From the NCBI RefSeq assembly GCF_010015445.1, contig NC_053112.1, positions 34,221,498 to 34,285,497 on the forward strand: 64,000 bases of DNA, given 5' to 3'. A program made the translations under genes and the position numbers. The DNA is from Perca fluviatilis (taxonomy: Eukaryota > Chordata > Actinopteri > Perciformes > Percidae). Positions within the stretch are counted from its first letter, which is position 1. Each line of letters starts with the position of its first letter. The notes beneath the pieces are model-generated. The model was not told the origin of the DNA. It saw only the letters and a program-made list of their open reading frames with translations, and ran no database searches. Of this stretch, positions 22,750-34,423 are shown one piece after another.

Positions 22750-23863
22750 GGGCCCTATTTTAACGATCTGATACGCAAGTGTGAAACGCAAAACGAAAGT
22801 AGCTTTGTGGGCGGATCTCGGGCGCTGTTGCTATTATACCGGTGGGATAAATGACTCTTGCGCCCGACGCAAATCTTAAATGGGTTGGTCTGAAGTAGCT
22901 GGGTGTGGTTTGGGCGTAACGTGAAAATAACCAATCAGAGCGTCATCTCACATTCCCTTTAAGAGCAGGCGCGCTTGTTCCATGGCGGATTGCTATTATA
23001 ACGGCGGATTTGCTTGGCGCACGCCAGCGGGAGCTGTCCAGGATGCGGCAAAGTAATAAATGCCCGTCTTGGCCAGGTGGCGATGTTGCTGCGGCCTCTC
23101 GGGGCGTCTCCTCAAGTCTGCTGCAATCATGGAGCGTGGGCCTCCAAACGCACCACCTGCTCCTGTTGTGCCCCTTCCTCTTCCCCCCACTCCATCTCCG
23201 TCCACCCGCTCCACCAGGAGCACATCGCACATTGCCACTCCCGGACCAGATTCTGCCGGAGTGTCCAATCCCACTGTAGTTCAACATCACATCTCCTTAA
23301 GTCCTGTAATATTTCCTCATTTATGTCATCAACACATCCACGATTCATGGAAATGTTGTGTAAAACACAACAAGCCACAAAGAATGCTGCGACTTTTTGA
23401 GGACTTTACTGTAAAGTGCCTCCTGATCTATCCAAACACATGAAGCGTATTTTCAGTAATATTTTTCTTTGTAATTATGTATGGTTTTAAAAAATGTGAA
23501 CTGCCGTAGATGAGAGAAGTGTATGCGCGTTGTGCACACGCTACATTATGGCCAAGCATTCGTCCCTAAAATAGCATCTGAATAACGTGCTACTGACTTT
23601 AGACTAGCGCCACTGACTTTAGACCAGGTTTTTCCTGGTCAGTGGCGGAATTGTTTTCTGAAACTGCAAAATAGGACAACGTAACGTTTGCGCCGGAACA
23701 CGCCTCCTCTTTTCGCTGAACCGCCCCCAGGAGCGCAAATACATTCCCTAATTTACCGACGTGCGTCTGTGGAGGGAAAAGTCTGCTGTGCATCGGTTGC
23801 AAAATAGGAATGATACATGCGTCGGTGTACAAAGGCAATTGCGCTGAGTGCAAGATAGGGCCC
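22750..23863. mobile_element. PIF/Harbinger copy 1
   Basis: Termini are GGGCCCTATTTTAACGATCTGA (22750) and TGCAAGATAGGGCCC (ending 23863). The 3-bp flanks AAG/AAG agree with a 3-bp duplication. It shares about 1 kb with 53990-55044 and the truncated copy at 38650-39180. The minus strand keeps a small transposase remnant. Confidence 0.85.
23127..23378 (-). pseudogene. Harbinger transposase C-terminal remnant
   Basis: The 83-codon minus-strand frame begins MACCVLHNISMNRG. The ACCVLHN motif near the C-terminus is characteristic of the HARBI1/DDE-4 transposase family. Next come an acidic stretch (VDDINEEILQDLRRCDVE) and low-complexity residues. The catalytic DDE core and the Myb-like partner protein are absent, so it is a relic. 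The plus-strand proline-rich frames over the same bases are treated as its shadow. The equivalent bases in the copy at 53990-55044 carry the same remnant. Confidence 0.55.
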
Positions 23864-23866
23864 AAG

Positions 23867-24220
23867 ATCTCTTCAGAGAGAGGATAAACAAGAGCATCCA
23901 TTGTATGATGTCTCTTATTGCACATTCCATCATTGGAAAACTATTAGCAATTCGATTTTGCAGTTTGACTGTCGGCTACATCTGATGAGACTTTTAAGGC
24001 CGACTGCTTAACTAAAGGAGAACTGGGTCATTCTCACAGAGACTACCAGCTAAAAACCATTAGTGACATGACTGATGAACCGTATCTAAGAAACCTCTAA
24101 TATAAGATACATACAGAAGACTACTCACTGATGTGGCTGCAAAAGATTGTAAGGCCAAGAACTGTTATGTGGAGATAAAGTGGAAAAGGGTGACTATTAC
24201 ATTTTTTAAATGATACTCAC
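23867..24220. other. No recognisable gene
   Basis: Nothing beyond short frames; the minus strand here would be intron downstream of the candidate exon at 24221-24555. Confidence 0.25.
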
Positions 24221-24555
24221 TAAGTGGAGCATCTGATTTATAAAAGTGGAAGCATTGTTTGCTTTTGGGCTTCCTGTCTGAAACATTTGTGCAGATTGTG
24301 TTCTCTATCCTATCGAGACTATCTTTCCACAGAGTTACATATTCCATAGGTACGGGAGACTGACCCACTGGGGCAGTTGACATAGATACCACTTTAAGAC
24401 TACGTGGCCCATGCTTGGGCATTAAAGGCCCAGGTGTTCTTGGGTTCACTGATTTACATTGATTGTAACGGTATCCGAGCAGTCTTGCCCTGGAGAGATA
24501 GTCTTTTCATTCAGAGAACCAAGGTTACCTTGTAACCGAATGATCTCATCCTCTC
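24221..24555 (-). CDS. Candidate host coding exon, gene unknown
   Basis: On the minus strand an acceptor-like TTTTTGTTTAG precedes 24555 and a strong donor GTGAGTATCA follows 24221. From 24555 one frame reads EDEIIRLQGNLGSLNEK and on to a TGA near 24447. A second frame, opening after another acceptor-like CTATCTCTCCAG near 24506, runs to the donor and includes PLMPKHGPRSLKVVSMST and VPMEYVTLWKDSLDRIENT. The residue mix looks like ordinary host protein rather than transposon. No family is recognised. It may be an exon of a gene extending outside, a pseudo-exon, or an exon with a one-base error. Nearest neighbours are repeats only. Confidence 0.35.
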
Positions 24556-25184
24556 CTAAACAAAAAGTACTCTGTTGTGGTCAAAGTACAACATGCATTA
24601 TAGAACTGCATTATGAAAAATGTAAAACTATAGATCCTGATTGTTCACATCATTAAAACTCACCCTCTCTCTGGGACTACACTTTAAAACCTCCAGGAGT
24701 CACCAGTCTGTGACCAAAAAGTGACACTTCATGAATTATAATATGTGATTTAATTAACTAACTATCATCTCAAATCTTTCTCTTTCTGTTTTCCACAGTC
24801 AAAACTGTGAAAATGGCTTTGGAAAGAACAGGGACTATTATGCCCTTTAACAGAGATGGCAAAAGTACTCACTTCCCGTACTCAAGTAGAAGTACAGATA
24901 CTTGTGTTAAAAATACTCTGGTAAAAGTAGAAGTACTGATTTAACTTCTTTACTCAAGTAAAAGTAACAAAGTACAGGCTTGGAAATTTACTTAAAGTAT
25001 AAAAGTAAAAGTAGCCATGCGAATGACAACCATTTTTTATGCAACCTGGACCACACAAATGTTACTAGAGTGCAAACTGAGAAACTTCAGTGGACTTGGA
25101 AAAAAGGCTCTTTATATGCCATTGCCTACATTTTAAATGGATGTCTGCTAATAGGCCTAAAACATCACACATGATTATTGTGAC

Positions 25185-25885
25185 CAGAGGTGGGTAGTAA
25201 CGAGTTACATTTACTCCGTTACATTTACTTGAGTAAGTTTTGGAAAAAATTATACTTCTAGGAGTAGTTTTAAATCACTATACTTTTTACTTTTACTTGA
25301 GTAGATTTGTGAAGAAGAAACTGTACTCTTACTCCGCGACATTAGGCTACAATGAGCTCGTTACTTTTCTTTTTACCTCTTTGGTATTCTACGCGTCATT
25401 GTTTGTTTTCTCCCCGCGTGCGCCTCATTTTAATGTTTTATTTTTGAAGAGAGAGAGAGAGAGAGAGAGAGAGACTTCCACCAAAGGCTCTACCACGTAC
25501 GTGACTGTGTTTCACCAATCGAACGTAGTTGTGCAGTCTCGTCAGCTGGCAACAAAAAATAGGTGACGCTGATGCGTAAATCAACGCTTATCAACATCAC
25601 TTCCCCATCAGTCAGGACCAAGATCTGACCATAATTACACTTGTCCTTTCAATAAACTTCCGTAATTAGCCTGTTATTTCAGTTGCAATCCTGCCAGTGG
25701 AAGCGATCGTGAGAGCAAATAAAAAATATAAAAAACATAATTCAAACCGCTGTGTGCATTGGCTCAAGAAGCAGACAAATAGCCGATATGTAATTCCCTC
25801 CCATTCAAATCTATATATTTCATAAATATACCCATCAGGGAATGTTTACGGCGTTGTCGGTCTCTAAATGTTTTAACTTTTATGA

Positions 25886-25939
<54 letters not shown>

Positions 25940-26675
25940 CTCCGACTGATCTTCTATAAGAACGGTGATGCCGTTATCAATCGAGTAGGTTTGCTTTTAC
26001 ACCGGTTGATCTCAGATCGACAACATAACCTGCTCCCGACCAGGTTAGGCGTCCAGCATGAGTTACCACGGCAATTGAACCCGGTATCAAGTGATCCACC
26101 TTGGTGATCAAGAAAACCCTGGGTTGAACCTGAAGTTAGCTCGTTAACCCCAAATCTTGCTTTGTAGTACAGGCCTCTGGCCTCATAATGAAAGCATGTT
26201 TACCTTAGTAAAAGTGCCAAACAGCAGCTCCATTACCTTTTTTCTAGTTCTGCCTGCAGAGCCTTGTAAAAAAAGTAGGTTTGGAAATTTGTGTTACTTG
26301 TGCTTATTTATTTTTATGTATTATTATTTTATAGATTTTATTTTTTAAGTACTTGAATTTACCTGGATTATTTTAATTTAAGCTATTTTGTAATTAATTA
26401 ATTTTTATTTATTTTATTGATAGGATGAATTATAATTTGCCTACAGATGATTATTTAGTATTTTTGTCCGTCTGATTGAATGCTTGTGTTAAAAAATAAA
26501 TCAGACATTTCTCAACAGTTACTCAGTACTTGAGTAGTTTTTTCACCAAGTACTTTTTTACTCTTACTCAAGTAATTATTTGGATGACTACTTTTTACTT
26601 TTACTTGAGTCATATTATTCTGAACTAACAGTACTTTTACTTGAGTAAAATGTTTGGCTACTCTACCCACCTCTG
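25185..26675. mobile_element. Nested hAT nonautonomous element, CAGAGGTGGGTAG termini
   Basis: It starts CAGAGGTGGGTAGTAACGAG and ends CTACTCTACCCACCTCTG. Flanks are ATTGTGAC at 25177-25184 and 26676-26683, a perfect duplication. The subterminal regions carry many ACTTGAGTA words. It contains (GA)n at 25448-25474 and (CT)n at 25888-25935. No transposase is visible. Confidence 0.93.
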
Positions 26676-27277
26676 ATTGTGACAGAGACTGGGACTCCAG
26701 GTTAATAAGATTCTGACTGAGTAGCAAGATATGAATTCAATTGTGATTCTATGAGAATTCACAGATCCAGTTTCTTTTTTATCTTCCCCTTAATATTTAA
26801 AGGAATCTACATGTAAGTGTGTGTGCTCAAATATGGCTTCTGGAAAGAAAATAAAGGATAAAATATGACTAATATACTAAACAGACATTAGTTAAGAAGT
26901 TCCCCATACTTTTAGAGTTACAACAGTCATTCTTGATGCCTACTATCTCACACATCTCTCTCAAATAAGGCCAAGGATGATTGGGAATGTCTTGCTGCTT
27001 GTCTGCCGAATCTCTGGGATCTCTGTTTACTTCTTTTTAAATCATGTCTCCATCCATACTACTATGTGCTAACGTTACCGCCATCAAGCTGTTATGATTT
27101 TTTTGTAATGTAACAAGGTGTCTGAAAGAAAAGAGAAATCAATAGAACAGTTCCACACAGAAATATAGACCCACACCCATCAACCCCCCCCCAGGCCACC
27201 TGTAGCACTCAAGTAAAAAAATAAATAAATAAAAAAAATAAAAATAAATAATAATAATAAAAAGATATTATATATAT

Positions 27278-27309
<32 letters not shown>

Positions 27310-27439
27310 TAATAATAAGACAGTAAACAAAAGAAGAAAAGTCTCCCCCCTCCCCACAGAAGTTTAGTCAGGAGGTCTTGACATCACTATAAGGCCTTCA
27401 ATAGTAGTCAGTATAGGGTTTGAAGTTTTATGAATGATC

Positions 27440-28638
27440 TCAGCGAACCTTTAAGAGAGTGTCTAATTTTTTCAAGGTGGATGCATTGCAATACCTCTCA
27501 TATCCAATCGTCATGTGATGGAAGAGAAGCATGCTTCCATTTAAGGAGGATGGCGCGCCTGGCCAGCAAAGTAAAGGCAATGACGCAGTGCGCTGTGGCT
27601 GGTATACATGTGGTTGGGGAAAGGCCGAAAGGACACTCAAGGAATTTGGGACAATAGTGTAATTGAGGGCCTGTGAGAGAGTTCTGAAAATGTCTGACCA
27701 ATAATCTGATAGCACTTCTGTTAGGAAACAGTTTTGCCAGTCTGGCATTAGTGAAATGAGCTCTGTGAAGCACTTTACATTGAATTAGGGCATGTCTAGC
27801 ACAAATCGATGAAGAGTGAACTAAACTGAGAATGTTTTTCCACTGGTCGTCGGAAATGTCAATGCCCAAATCATGCTTCCAGGTTAGCTTAAGGGAGTCA
27901 ATTGGGGAAGGGGTTAAGGAGATAATTTTACCGTAAATGGTTGAAATCAGTCGTCTTTGACCAGAGTCGAAGGTGAGAATTGAATCAATTTCTGATTCGG
28001 GGGGACGACTGGGAAAATGGGGAAATAGCTTTTGAATAAAGTGCCTCACTTGAAAAAAAATGAAAGAGATGACTATTAGGAAGGTTAAATTTAGCTGATA
28101 AAGAAGAGAAAGAGGAGAACACTTCGTTTTCATACAGGTCGTTTAGAGTAGAGAGACCCTTAGCTGCCCAAATATCAAAAGAAGCTGTCTGAAAGGGACG
28201 GGGAAAATAAGTGATTATTTGAAATTGGCATATGAATCGAAGCTCTATGTAGACCAAATTGTTTTATGAATTGATGCCAAATCTTAATAGTATTGGTAAC
28301 TATCGGATTGCTTGAGATTTTGTGTACTCCAAGGGGAACCTGGGAGCAGATATTAGAAAGTAAGCAACGAGAGGAAGATATCTCTACATGCACCCAGGGC
28401 GGACAAGAGGCATAGCTTTTGAAGCCAACCCAATAAAGTAATTTATGGATGTTGCATGCCCAATAGTAGTATCGAAAATTTCGGATAGGCAGCCAAATTG
28501 TTCTAGAACAGATAGTATAGGTGGGATAGAAGCTATGGGGTCAGAGACGTATAATAATAAGTCGTCTGCATAAAGGGAAAGTTTATGGACCATGCCATGA
28601 CGTGTGATGCCTTTAAATGCATCGTGACTTCGGAGCAT
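27440..28638 (-). pseudogene. LINE ORF2: RT catalytic box and C-terminal region, frameshifted
   Basis: Directly after an in-frame TAA (28639-28641) the same frame resumes and reaches LSLYADDLLLYVSDP near 28565, the catalytic Asp pair of the RT. From about 28390 the protein continues only by changing frame several times (pieces at 28175-28393, 27985-28257, 27498-28133 and 27440-27748). The piece at 27498-28133 contains WKHDLGIDISDDQW and CKVLHRAHFTNARLAKL, typical of the L1 ORF2 C-terminal segment. At least three frameshifts follow the RT. These are breaks in one ancestral ORF2 and not separate genes. Confidence 0.8.
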
Positions 28639-30678
28639 TTAAAGTGTGCCTTTGTTATTGAATAACAAAGGCGAGAGCAGACAACCTTGACGTGTCCCCC
28701 GCAGGAGTAAAAAGGGTGGCGATCGAACACCGTTGGTATATACCGATGCAGACGGGAAAGGGTACAAATACCGTATCCAAGAAAAGAGTTTGGGGTCAAA
28801 CCCAAATTTTCCTAACACAAAGAAGAGGTATTCCCACTCGACCCTATCGAAGGCTTTCTCCGCATCCAATGAAACTACGACTTCTGGGGTATTAGATGAA
28901 GGAGAAAAAATAATGTCAAGTAATCTCCGAGTATTGAAGAAAGAATGCCTATCCAATGTAAAGCCTGTTTGATCTGAAGAAATTATGGATGGCATTACCT
29001 TTTGGAGGCGGGTAGACAGAATTTTGGCTAGTATCTTGCAGTCCACATTTAGCAGAGAAATCGGTCTGTAGTTACCACAGGAAGTGGGAGCCCTGTCCTT
29101 TTTCAAAAGCAAGGATATAGAAGCCATATACAGCGTCGATGGGAGTTGACCTTCTTGGAATGAATTATTGTACATCTTCACTAAGATTGGGACTAATAAA
29201 GTAGAGTATGCCTTGTAGAACTCAACTGTAAACCCATCGGGGCCTGGGGATTTCTTATTTTGCATTGAGTTAATTGCTTCTTTGACTTCTTGGGGGGAAA
29301 TGAGGCTGCCCAATTCCTTAGCCAACTCTTCATCAATTCTAGGAAATATTAAAGAATCTAAGGGATTGGGGAACATTATTGGAGCTGAAGACTGCTCCGT
29401 AGTATAGAGGTTAATGTAAAAGTCTAAAAAAACTCTGTTGATTTCAGATGGGTCTGTGGTAAGATTACCACTGGGGGACATAACTCTTGGAATTAATCTA
29501 GAGGCACTGGCCGCCCGGTCCTGCTGGGCTAGAAGTCTACCCGCCTTATCGCCGTGTTCAAAAAAACGTTGCTTGGATTGCTGCAGTTGTCTCTCAACAA
29601 TATGAGTCATCCGGCAATCATATTCTGATTGAAGTAGAAGTCGTTTTTTGTAAAGGGCAGGTGAGGGAGAGACAGCGTAAGTTTCATCAAGTTTGAGGAG
29701 TTTGTCTAGTATGTCCTGCCTTTTAGTCCTTTCAGGATTACGCATGTACGAAGTGAAGGAAATAATCTGACCTCGAACAAAGGCTTTAAGGGCTTCCCAT
29801 AAGAATCCACTGTTGGCCTCAGGGGAATCATTAAATTCAATGTAATTGCTAATTTGAGCGGCCACAAAGTTCTTAAACTCATGATGTGCTAATAAATGAG
29901 AACCAAGTTTCCAAAGTGATGGGGAGATAACACTAAGAGGAAGATTAATATCAAGCAAGGTGGGGGCATGGTCCGAGACAACTATGGGGTTATAGCCACT
30001 AGCGGTAACCAGATGCAACAATTTATTATCAATCAGGAAAAAGTCAATCCGGGAAAAGGTTCGGTGAGGCGGAGAGAAAAAAGAGAAAACTTTACTCTGG
30101 GGGTTTTTAAACCTCCAGGGGTCCAAAATTCCTAAATGAGATGAGCAGTTAAAAACTACTTTAGCAGAATTGGATAGATTAATTTGCTTGGAGGATGACC
30201 TGTCGAGAATTGTGTCTTGCACTAGGTTAAAGTCGCCTCCTATCAGTATATGATGATTGTCACTGTTCGGGATTTTAGCAAAAAGGTCGATGAAGAATTG
30301 CTCGTCGTCCCAGTTGGGAGCATAAATAGAGACTAGGACTACTGAGAGGCTCTGTAGTAAGCCTGATACAATGACATAATGGCCACTGACATCCTCAATA
30401 ATATGCGTTGGTTCAAACAATATATTCTTGGTAATAATAATAGCAGCCCCTCTAGCTTTGGCCGAGAATTTTGAGTGAAACACATGACTCATCCAAGGCT
30501 TTTTCATTCGTTGGATATCTGATGTTTTAAGATGTGTTTCCTGTAAGAATATAATATCCCCTTTCAAATGTTGCAGCTGCGTCATTACCTTACCAATCTT
30601 AATGGCCTTATTCATTCCTTTGGTATTCCATGAAATCAGGCGCACACCTTTACTCATCCTCGCCATATCGACCGCCAT
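28639..30678 (-). pseudogene. LINE ORF2: endonuclease and reverse transcriptase N-terminal part
   Basis: The 679-codon frame opens with an APE-type endonuclease. Asn18 (SWNTKG), Glu47 (LQETHL), YAPN at 119-122, GGDFN at 147-151 and SDH at 235-237 are its metal and phosphate ligands. The RT follows: SPGPDGF (477-483), QTGFTLDRH (570-578), SLDAEKAFDRVEW (603-615, first catalytic Asp) and RGTRQGCLLSPLLF (660-673). ORF2 nicks target DNA and primes cDNA synthesis. A TAA at 28639-28641 ends the frame just before the YADD box, with several expected residues also missing there. Translation of a full enzyme is therefore not possible without readthrough. The endonuclease half looks intact. Confidence 0.9.
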
Positions 30679-31544
30679 CTAGAACGATGCATAAGGTTGT
30701 AAATGGAACTGTATGGGCTTCTGCAACGGGAGAGGGAGAGGAAAAAGGAGACAAAAGACAAAAAAAAATAAAAATAATAATAATTATTATTATTTGTGGC
30801 CTCACCAAAAATATATTGAACATTGTCCGAGCAACACGGCTCAACGCTTTACAGCAACGCAAGACTTCCAACGTCTCTTTCCCACCACATTTAAACGTCA
30901 ACATACCCTTTTGTAAAGAAAATTTCAAGTGATCAACGAATGTGCGGGCACATACTATAAGTAAACAACAAAAATTAAGTTATGATTATATACCATGTAA
31001 ATTCACCAAGAGAGGAAAATATATTGTAAACTCTTTATAACCATTTTCAAGTATGTTCGAATAGGCACGTAGTGGAGGCACCACTGCAAATTTTTACGAG
31101 CGGAAAATGAGCGTAGTGTAGAGGACGCAGAACACAAATCCATTTAGGATAACACTTGTAATTAGTCCCGACCGTGACTTAAGAACAAAACGCACCGAAT
31201 AAAAAGAAAACAAGTGCAATAGCCAAGTACTACCTATCATACAATCTGCATCACACACAAACTATAGGCACTACAGCTGTAAAACTAGTCCCTCAGTGGG
31301 TATGTAGTGGCTTAAAAAAAAAAAAAAAACTAATAGAAAAAAATAATAGTAATAAATAAAATAAAAAACCTTGCAGATAGCTTAGCCTGTGGCTAGTGGA
31401 CCGACCAAAAATTAATAAATAAATAAATCTGTTAAAACAGAATGTGCATATTGACCACAAGCACCAGGCCTAACGAAGAGATGAGAGGGAGGAGAGAGAA
31501 ATACTAGTAAATAAGTAAATGAGTAAATACATTTTTTTTTTAAA

Positions 31545-31545
<1 letters not shown>

Positions 31546-31609
<64 letters not shown>
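31546..31609. repeat. (AAT)n microsatellite in LINE spacer
   Basis: About 21 AAT units between ORF1 and ORF2. Confidence 0.95.
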
Positions 31610-31610
<1 letters not shown>

Positions 31611-31886
31611 TGGCACACCTGCAAGTGTACATTGATCTAAACTTAGAACTAAATCACTGAACTAAGTGGACACAGGGGTGTATTACAGAACTATACCTCT
31701 ATAATGCCAGATAAAAGCCATCTAACGGTAACATTATAGATCTAGTGTAACCACTATCATATGTAACAACCAACAGTTATGTATAACATGCACATCTAAG
31801 TCAAAATGGAAATCCAAGCATTTAAGGAATACCGGTTCATGAGTCAGTCGGTCCAGTCATGAGTTACTCCACAACTCACTTTGAGT

Positions 31887-32738
31887 TTAGACCTCAGCAG
31901 GACGAATGGATGCAATGTAGTCCTTGGCTTCAGTGACCGACGCAAATCTTCTCCTCTCACCATCCTTTGTTACGATAGTAAGCCTGGCCAGGAACAACAG
32001 CGCAGGTTTCAGGCCAAGATTGTACAGTTCAGATAGCACCTCTCTGTATTTGGAGCGTTGTTCCATCACCTCCGGTGCGTAGTCATCGTAAATAGAGATA
32101 GGTGTGCCTCGGTAGCGAAGCTTTCCCCTCCTTGCTCTGGCCTCACGGATGATAAATTCCTTTAGTTGGAATTTATGTAGCCGGACGATAACAGGTCTGG
32201 GCCTCTGCCCCGTCCTCTGTTTATCAGACAGTGACCGGTGGGCTCTATCACATTCCGGTGGAGATTTCAGTACTCCATCCCCAAATACCTCCGCAAGTGG
32301 TTCAGAGAAGAAGATGGATGGTCGGGGCCCTTCAATGGATTCAGGTAGTCCAATAATTCTTATGTTATTGCGCCGGCTACGGGACTCGAGATCCACGACT
32401 TTGGCTAGCAATTTAGCGTTGCTCTCTGTGAGGCCAGCACAAGTCGTTTCCAGGGCTTGCACGCGCTCATCCTGTGCGTTTACGTGTGTCTCAAGCGAGG
32501 CAATCTTCAAGGTGTGGTCCGTCACGGCAGTTTAAATTTGGTCTAGCTTTACCTCGAGTGCTGAAACGGCAGTGTTAAAGTCTGCAGAAAGAGCGACGCG
32601 GTGTTCCTCAAGAAGGCTAGCAATGGCTGCCATGTTAACCTCTTTGCCGTCGTCTCCGCTCGTCTTGGCTTTCTGATCCTTCTTGCTTTGTTTTGTAGTT
32701 TTAGCTGCCATAGTTTGATGCCGAACTGTATGCAACAA
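31887..32738 (-). pseudogene. LINE ORF1 (L1-type RNA-binding protein) with one in-frame stop
   Basis: From the ATG at 32738 the frame holds a Lys-rich start and then reaches a TAA at 32532-32534 (codon 69). The same frame continues open to 31887, for 283 codons in all. After the stop there is a heptad-rich coiled coil (LETHVNAQDERVQALETT), SRRNNIRIIGLPES (start of the RRM-like domain), RPRPVIVRLHKF and YRGTPISIYDDYAPEV (C-terminal domain). L1 ORF1 trimers coat the RNA for retrotransposition. Only one nonsense change separates it from an intact ORF. Its neighbour ORF2 is more damaged. Confidence 0.85.
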
Positions 32739-33147
32739 AGATATTGCCCACTTGATAGTGGAATAAAATAAATAGTAGGGTTTTAAAACTATTATAGACA
32801 GAAAAAAAGAGTGGGACCGAGACTTAACGCGTGTCTACGCCATCTCGCCAAACCGGAAGTCCTCAAGCCGTTATGATTTGCCGCAAATGAATGCCGCCGA
32901 ATCTGTCGAGTCGTCGTGTAGCGGTGCGTCAAATATTCCCATCCAATTAGATTGAATTCGGTATTGAGGACGCGAAAAACGGTAACTTCACTGAAATGAT
33001 TTGAAACTGAAGTAACGAACCAATTTTGTAAAATGTAAGGAGTAGAAAGTACCGATATTTGTGTTAAAAATGTAAGGAGTAAAAGTAAAACGTCGGCACA
33101 AAAATAAATAGTAAAGTACTTTGTTACTTCCCATCTCTGCCCTTTAA

Positions 33148-33458
33148 GTGCACAGACTTCTGCATAGCGTGAAGTGTTAGCAAATTAGGGATTGTGAGTA
33201 CGGCCAGTGTGCATTTTTCTTTATCTCACTCTCTCTCTGTTTCTCTGCCTCTCTTCTAGGGAAGATAGATGTTACTTGACCAGCTGCTTCCAAGAGGGTC
33301 GATGATAGTCCTCTAATTGACTGGCTAATGCTGATTCTCTTGAGATGAGTGGTTGATGAAAATGATAAATACCAGCAGACTTTTAGTTTATCATATTTTC
33401 TAGGTTCTATATTGTAAAAAAGTAAGACTCCCATGTCGTTTTTGTTCATAAAGCAGGT
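33148..33458. other. No recognisable gene
   Basis: Unique-looking sequence between the hAT composite and the solo LTR. Confidence 0.25.
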
Positions 33459-33463
33459 CTAAG

Positions 33464-34072
33464 TGTTATGTGGGAGCAGGGAATGTGGACCCAAACGCAG
33501 AGAGAGCGAGGCAGGCAGGCAGGAGATGGTCGAACTCAGGGATTTATTAACAAGAGCGGCAGTACAAAGACTGGGCAACACTCAGAGTCACGCAGGGAAA
33601 AACCAAAAAGCAACAGACAAACAATCCACAACAGGCTGACGGCAACAAACAGGCAGGAATGAAAAGGAACAAACTCGAAATGATCTGACAAGAGACAAAG
33701 GGAACACAGAGGCTAAATACATGAGGTGACGGGTAGATCAGAAACAGGTGAGACAACAGGTGAAGCACATCAGGGCGGGGCAGGACAATCACAAAGGCGG
33801 GAAAACACAGGAAGTAAAGTGGACAATACAAGACAGAAAACAGACTATCAAAATAAAACAGGAAGCAGAGTATAGCAGGGAAATGCACCACAGAAAAACA
33901 CACCACTAAATACACACAGAGCACAATACACAAAACAAGATGCATCTACACCACAGGGAACAGAAATACACAACACACAGTCAACAAGGTAAACATACAC
34001 AACCAGGGAAATACAGGAAAAACTCATACAAAGATCAAAAAGCGTACAACACAAAATACCGAAACCATAACA
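33464..34072 (-). mobile_element. Solo LTR, gypsy-like
   Basis: On the minus strand it runs TGTTATGG...CATAACA (TG...CA with a 7-bp inverted end), 609 bp. AATAAA lies near 33546 on the minus strand, about 80 bp before the end. Flanks CTAAG (33459-33463) and CTAGG (34073-34077) match at 4 of 5 bases. No internal coding region or partner LTR exists, so it arose by LTR-LTR recombination. Confidence 0.7.
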
Positions 34073-34423
34073 CTAGGTGCTATATAAATACTGTGAAAGT
34101 ATACTAACTTGCAATCTACTGAGGAATACAGACACAAACTGTACTAAAGGGCAGGGCACAAGACATTTTGACTGGCCTCATGTAGCGGAGATCATGTTGT
34201 GGAGATCACAGATTTGGTAGATTTGAACTTTTAGATATGAACGTTTAGTACTTGTAAAGCTGTATGCTCTTTTATAAGGACACACTGGAGGTTGTGTTTG
34301 TAATATTTTCACAGAATACCAATTCCAGAAAAAATTGTGACTTTTGTAAAGAATTTAATGCTAGATCACATATTTCATTTTAATTAAGCACATTTTTCAA
34401 ATTCCTCTGTGGGAGAAAATCCA

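Larger units (their letters stand above)
27101..32862 (-). mobile_element. Full-length L1-type LINE, mutated
   Basis: It is read right to left. The 5' end (ACTTCCGGTTTGGCGAGATGGCG) adjoins 32862, then come ORF1 (32738-31887), a spacer with an AAT microsatellite, ORF2 (30678 to about 27440) and a 3' end at 27101 with a short T run on the plus strand. Flanks TCAAGCTGTTATGATTT (27084-27100) and TCAAGCCGTTATGATTT (32863-32879) are a 16/17 target duplication. It resembles the Swimmer-like L1 group of fishes, which is inference. Stops and frameshifts disable both ORFs. Confidence 0.9.
24851..33139. mobile_element. hAT MITE split by a second hAT and an L1 LINE
   Basis: Termini are CAGAGATGGCAAAAGTACTCACTTCCC (24851) and TTACTTCCCATCTCTG (ending 33139). 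Flanks are CCCTTTAA at 24843-24850 and 33140-33147, a perfect 8-bp duplication across 8.3 kb. Subtracting the two insertions leaves about 1.0 kb of original element, rich in AAGTA/TACTT words. No transposase of its own is seen. Confidence 0.93.

Noticed and set aside
22943..23443. Proline-rich proteins on the plus strand of Harbinger copies
   Set aside because: Overlap the minus-strand transposase remnant, differ between copies by frame, and have no start or splice support.
33547..34054. Cys/Leu-rich membrane-like proteins on the minus strand
   Set aside because: They lie wholly in the solo LTR, whose composition (TTTCCTGT-rich) creates such frames.
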